A DNA stretch of 64,000 nt from an uncultured Sphingomonas sp. (GTDB taxonomy: Bacteria > Pseudomonadota > Alphaproteobacteria > Sphingomonadales > Sphingomonadaceae), in NCBI RefSeq assembly GCF_946478955.1, contig NZ_CAMLDL010000002.1, positions 144,006-208,005 of the forward strand, in the 5' to 3' direction. The stretch's first letter is position 1; the number at the start of each line of letters is the position of its first letter. Shown one piece after another: positions 61,630 to 64,000 of this stretch. The notes under the pieces were generated by a model. The model was not told the origin of the DNA. It ran no database searches and was given only the letters and a program-made list of their open reading frames with translations. The position numbers and the translations under genes were made by a program.

Positions 61630-63831
61630 TTGGATCAGGAGACCCTGCCGAATTTCGTTGGGCGCTGGGCCGCGGTTATTTTCGCGGCCTGCATTGCTGC
61701 GCTTGCGGCAACCCAACTTTTCTCTTCCTACGATGTCGACCGCAACACCCGGATCCGATCCGAACAAATGGTTGCCAACGGCATCGACGGATATCGTCGC
61801 GATCTTGTCAGCAAGCTTTACCCGCAGACCTTCTGGGACGATGCGGTTTTCCACCTCGACAATCGCTTCGATCCGGAATGGGCGGATATCTTTATCGCGG
61901 ACTATTTTCGTCAGTCGGAAGGGTTCGAAACAGTCATCATCATCGGCGCCGATGGCCGGGCACTGCTCGCGGAAGAAAATGAGCGACCGATTGGCGACGC
62001 GCGCCTTGCTCAATATTTGACCGCCGCCGCTCCAATGGTGGCGCAGATCCGCGCCGGCGAGCGCGCACGAGGGCCATTGCCGGAATATATTGCCGATAAT
62101 GTTCGCTTGCCGCCCATTGCTGCCCAGTCGATCGAGCAGGTTGACGGCAAGGTGCAGCTGATGGCCGCTGCACTGGTTCAGCCAGATCGGATGGCACGGA
62201 TCGTCGGAGATCGTGCACCGATTGTGCTTGTCGGCAAGAAATTTGACGCGGCGGTGATAAAGGCAATTGGCGACCGGTTCCTCCTTACCAATGCGGGTTT
62301 GATTACCGGTTTGGCGGCAGAGGACCGCGAGCATGGTCGTGCGCTGCTGAATAACCATGCGGGTCAACCGGTCGCGTCGCTGCGCTGGGACTTGCAAAAG
62401 CCGGGTGCTGCCCTCCTAAGCAAGACATTGCCGGTGTCGTTGCTGTTCGCGCTCATTCTTGCCTGTTTGATTGCGGTCATCGGTCTTCGTGCGCGCCGCC
62501 TCGCAAGCCACCTGGTGTCGAGCGAAGCCCGTGCAATTCACCTGGCCGCCCATGACCCACTAACAGGCCTTCCCAATCGGTCCGGTCTCGACGGTGCGTT
62601 CGCTGCAATTGCGGGCACTGATTTGCCGCAAGGCCGCAGCTTTGCCGTATTGTTGATCGATCTGGATCAATTCAAGGCCGTCAATGACAGCCTTGGGCAC
62701 CAGGCGGGTGATGAATTGATCGGCGTGGTCGCGCACCGCATTTCACAAAATCGTCGGCCAAAGGATTTTCTCGCCCGCTTTGGGGGCGACGAATTTGTTT
62801 TCATCCTTTCGGGCGCCGATTCGCGCGAGGCCGCTGAAATGGCCCAGCAACTCATCGACGATATCGCCCAGCCGATTGCGCTGATGGTTGGCCGGGTGTT
62901 CGTCGGCGCGTCGATAGGCATTACGATGGTCAGCAATAGCAATGTCGATGCGCAGGAGGCTTTGCGGCGCGCCGATCTGGCTCTTTATGATGCGAAGGAC
63001 GCGGGGCGGAACCGTCACAGCTTCTTCGACATGCTCATGGATAATCAGGTTCGCAACCGGCAGGAGCTTCAGATTAAGCTTCATGATGCCCTGCAGCACG
63101 ATCAGCTGTGTCTGCATTATCAACCGCAGGTCGACAGTCGCGGGCAAGTTATCGGGATCGAGGCGCTTGCCCGATGGGTGCTTCCGGATCTGGGGACGGT
63201 GGAGCCGAGCGCATTCGTGCAAGTGGCCGAGGAAACGGGCCTGATCGAAGAGCTGGGTACGTTCACGATTCGTCGGGCCTTTTCCGAATCGCGCCTGTGG
63301 CCGGGATTACCGGTCGCCATCAATGTTTCGGCCATGCAGCTGCGGGCGCGTGATTTTGCCACCCAGATGCGAACCCTGATCGACAAGCATGGCGTCGATC
63401 CTGCCCAATTCGAGCTTGAGATTACTGAGCGCATCCTTCTTGGCGATGACGCGCAAACACTGGAAACGCTGAAGGAGCTTCGTGCCATCGGGTTCCGTAT
63501 CGCCCTGGATGATTTTGGCACGGGCTATTCCAGCCTTGGATATTTGCACCGCTACCCAATCGACAAGGTAAAGATCGACCGCAGCTTCGTCGCCCGTCTC
63601 GACCGGGATCCGCAGGCGGAAGCCGTCGTTGTGGCAATTGTCCAACTTGCCAAGGCATTTGGCCTGGCTGTGGTGGCGGAAGGGGTTGAAACCGACGCGC
63701 AGCGCCATTGCCTCAATGTAGCGGGTTGTTCAGATGTTCAGGGGTATCTGACGGGGCGGCCAATGCCTGCAGACGAACTTGCCGCGTTCCTTGGTGCCCA
63801 TTCGGGACAACCGAAAAAGGCCACTGCGTAA
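61630..63831 (+). CDS. CHASE4-GGDEF-EAL membrane c-di-GMP protein
   Basis: A 733-residue sensor. Helix 1 (about 13-32), a periplasmic CHASE4-type domain (about 35-260), helix 2 (about 265-286), a GGDEF domain with intact GGDEF (385-389) and an inhibitory RxxD site (RPKD, 376-379), and an EAL domain with intact EAL (511-513), DDFGTGYSSL and EGVETD. TTG 61630 has GGAGAG about six bases upstream. Signal unknown. Both catalytic domains look competent. Confidence 0.92.
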   Translation: MDQETLPNFVGRWAAVIFAACIAALAATQLFSSYDVDRNTRIRSEQMVANGIDGYRRDLVSKLYPQTFWDDAVFHLDNRFDPEWADIFIADYFRQSEGFETVIIIGADGRALLAEENERPIGDARLAQYLTAAAPMVAQIRAGERARGPLPEYIADNVRLPPIAAQSIEQVDGKVQLMAAALVQPDRMARIVGDRAPIVLVGKKFDAAVIKAIGDRFLLTNAGLITGLAAEDREHGRALLNNHAGQPVASLRWDLQKPGAALLSKTLPVSLLFALILACLIAVIGLRARRLASHLVSSEARAIHLAAHDPLTGLPNRSGLDGAFAAIAGTDLPQGRSFAVLLIDLDQFKAVNDSLGHQAGDELIGVVAHRISQNRRPKDFLARFGGDEFVFILSGADSREAAEMAQQLIDDIAQPIALMVGRVFVGASIGITMVSNSNVDAQEALRRADLALYDAKDAGRNRHSFFDMLMDNQVRNRQELQIKLHDALQHDQLCLHYQPQVDSRGQVIGIEALARWVLPDLGTVEPSAFVQVAEETGLIEELGTFTIRRAFSESRLWPGLPVAINVSAMQLRARDFATQMRTLIDKHGVDPAQFELEITERILLGDDAQTLETLKELRAIGFRIALDDFGTGYSSLGYLHRYPIDKVKIDRSFVARLDRDPQAEAVVVAIVQLAKAFGLAVVAEGVETDAQRHCLNVAGCSDVQGYLTGRPMPADELAAFLGAHSGQPKKATA

Positions 63832-63871
63832 GGGACGGAGCGCCCACGCCCATCCTTCTACAATGCCAAAC

Positions 63872-63896
63872 AAAAAGGCCGCCCAAATAGGCGGCC
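63872..63896 (-). terminator. Rho-independent terminator after tRNA-Glu
   Basis: On the minus strand GGCCGCC, a 6-base loop and GGCGGCC are followed by TTTTT. Perfect 7-bp GC stem, about 50 bases beyond the tRNA 3' end. Confidence 0.85.
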
Positions 63897-63945
63897 CTAC
63901 TGAATGTCACCAATTTTGTGCCTGTCACGCGAACAAACACAATGA

Positions 63946-64000
63946 TGGTGACCCCTACGGGAATCGAACCCGTGTTTCAGCCGTGAAAGGGCCGCGTCCT
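63946..64000 (-). tRNA. tRNA-Glu (anticodon UUC), 5' part beyond window edge
   Basis: On the minus strand the anticodon loop reads CTTTCAC with stems CGGCC/GGCTG, then the T arm ACGGG TTCGATT CCCGT, the acceptor end AGGGGTC, A and an encoded CCA. About 55 of 76 bases are visible. Anticodon TTC gives Glu. Confidence 0.92.

Overview
The window is a high-GC bacterial chromosome segment, almost certainly from a sphingomonad-type alphaproteobacterium. The evidence is a class I lysyl-tRNA synthetase, GapR (DUF2312), MipZ, the yebC-ung-ruvC/A/B-ybgC-tolQRAB-pal neighbourhood, a ligase-associated Lhr helicase plus PdeM, a fused PabB-PabC, and many REP-like palindromes between genes. Genes are tightly packed, with many ATGA, TAATG and GTGA overlaps, and no gap exceeds 300 bases. 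I see no prophage, insertion sequence, CRISPR array or rRNA. The only tRNA is a tRNA-Glu cut by the right edge.

Left part (1-12.2 kb, mostly minus strand). A cut lysyl-tRNA synthetase is followed by a coupled purine-salvage pair (adenine deaminase and hypoxanthine-type phosphoribosyltransferase) and a DinG/XPD-like Fe-S helicase on the plus strand. Next is the operon rpmF-plsX-fabH-ihfA-merR, preceded by a leader that looks like an attenuator. A PAS-GGDEF-EAL-PilZ c-di-GMP protein, an MBL-fold hydrolase and an exported dipeptidase follow.

Middle part (12.2-40 kb). It holds pabBC, pdeM, a DEDDh exonuclease-like gene, an exported M20-like protein with altered metal ligands, the Lhr-type helicase, phosphohexomutase, mipZ and panC. 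Then comes the Tol-Pal envelope system (ybgC-tolQRAB-pal) joined to the Holliday-junction genes. ruvB, ruvA and ruvC are separated from one another by plus-strand genes (a Tat-type dipeptidase and a GT22 mannosyltransferase). ung, yebC, ybjQ, gapR and pyk follow.

Propionate region (40.8-51.4 kb, plus strand). pccB, mce, mcm and pccA together convert propionyl-CoA to succinyl-CoA. They are interspersed with accessory genes and several families of palindromic repeats. Two solo nuclease-like genes (GIY-YIG and DUF559) are each flanked by their own repeat family. The 5' end of mce is present three times: two relics plus the intact gene, with the GIY-YIG unit and a methyltransferase lying between the copies. 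This is the most unusual structure in the window.

Right part (51.4-64 kb). An operon of five overlapping minus-strand genes (SDR, enoyl-CoA hydratase, acyl-CoA dehydrogenase, RidA, acyl/aryl-CoA ligase) resembles aryl-CoA (2-aminobenzoyl-CoA type) clusters, but its usual oxygenase is not there. On the plus strand are putP, the glutathione-dependent formaldehyde genes frmA-VOC-fghA with an MgtC/DUF4010 membrane protein, and a CHASE4-GGDEF-EAL protein. The window ends in tRNA-Glu and its terminator on the minus strand.
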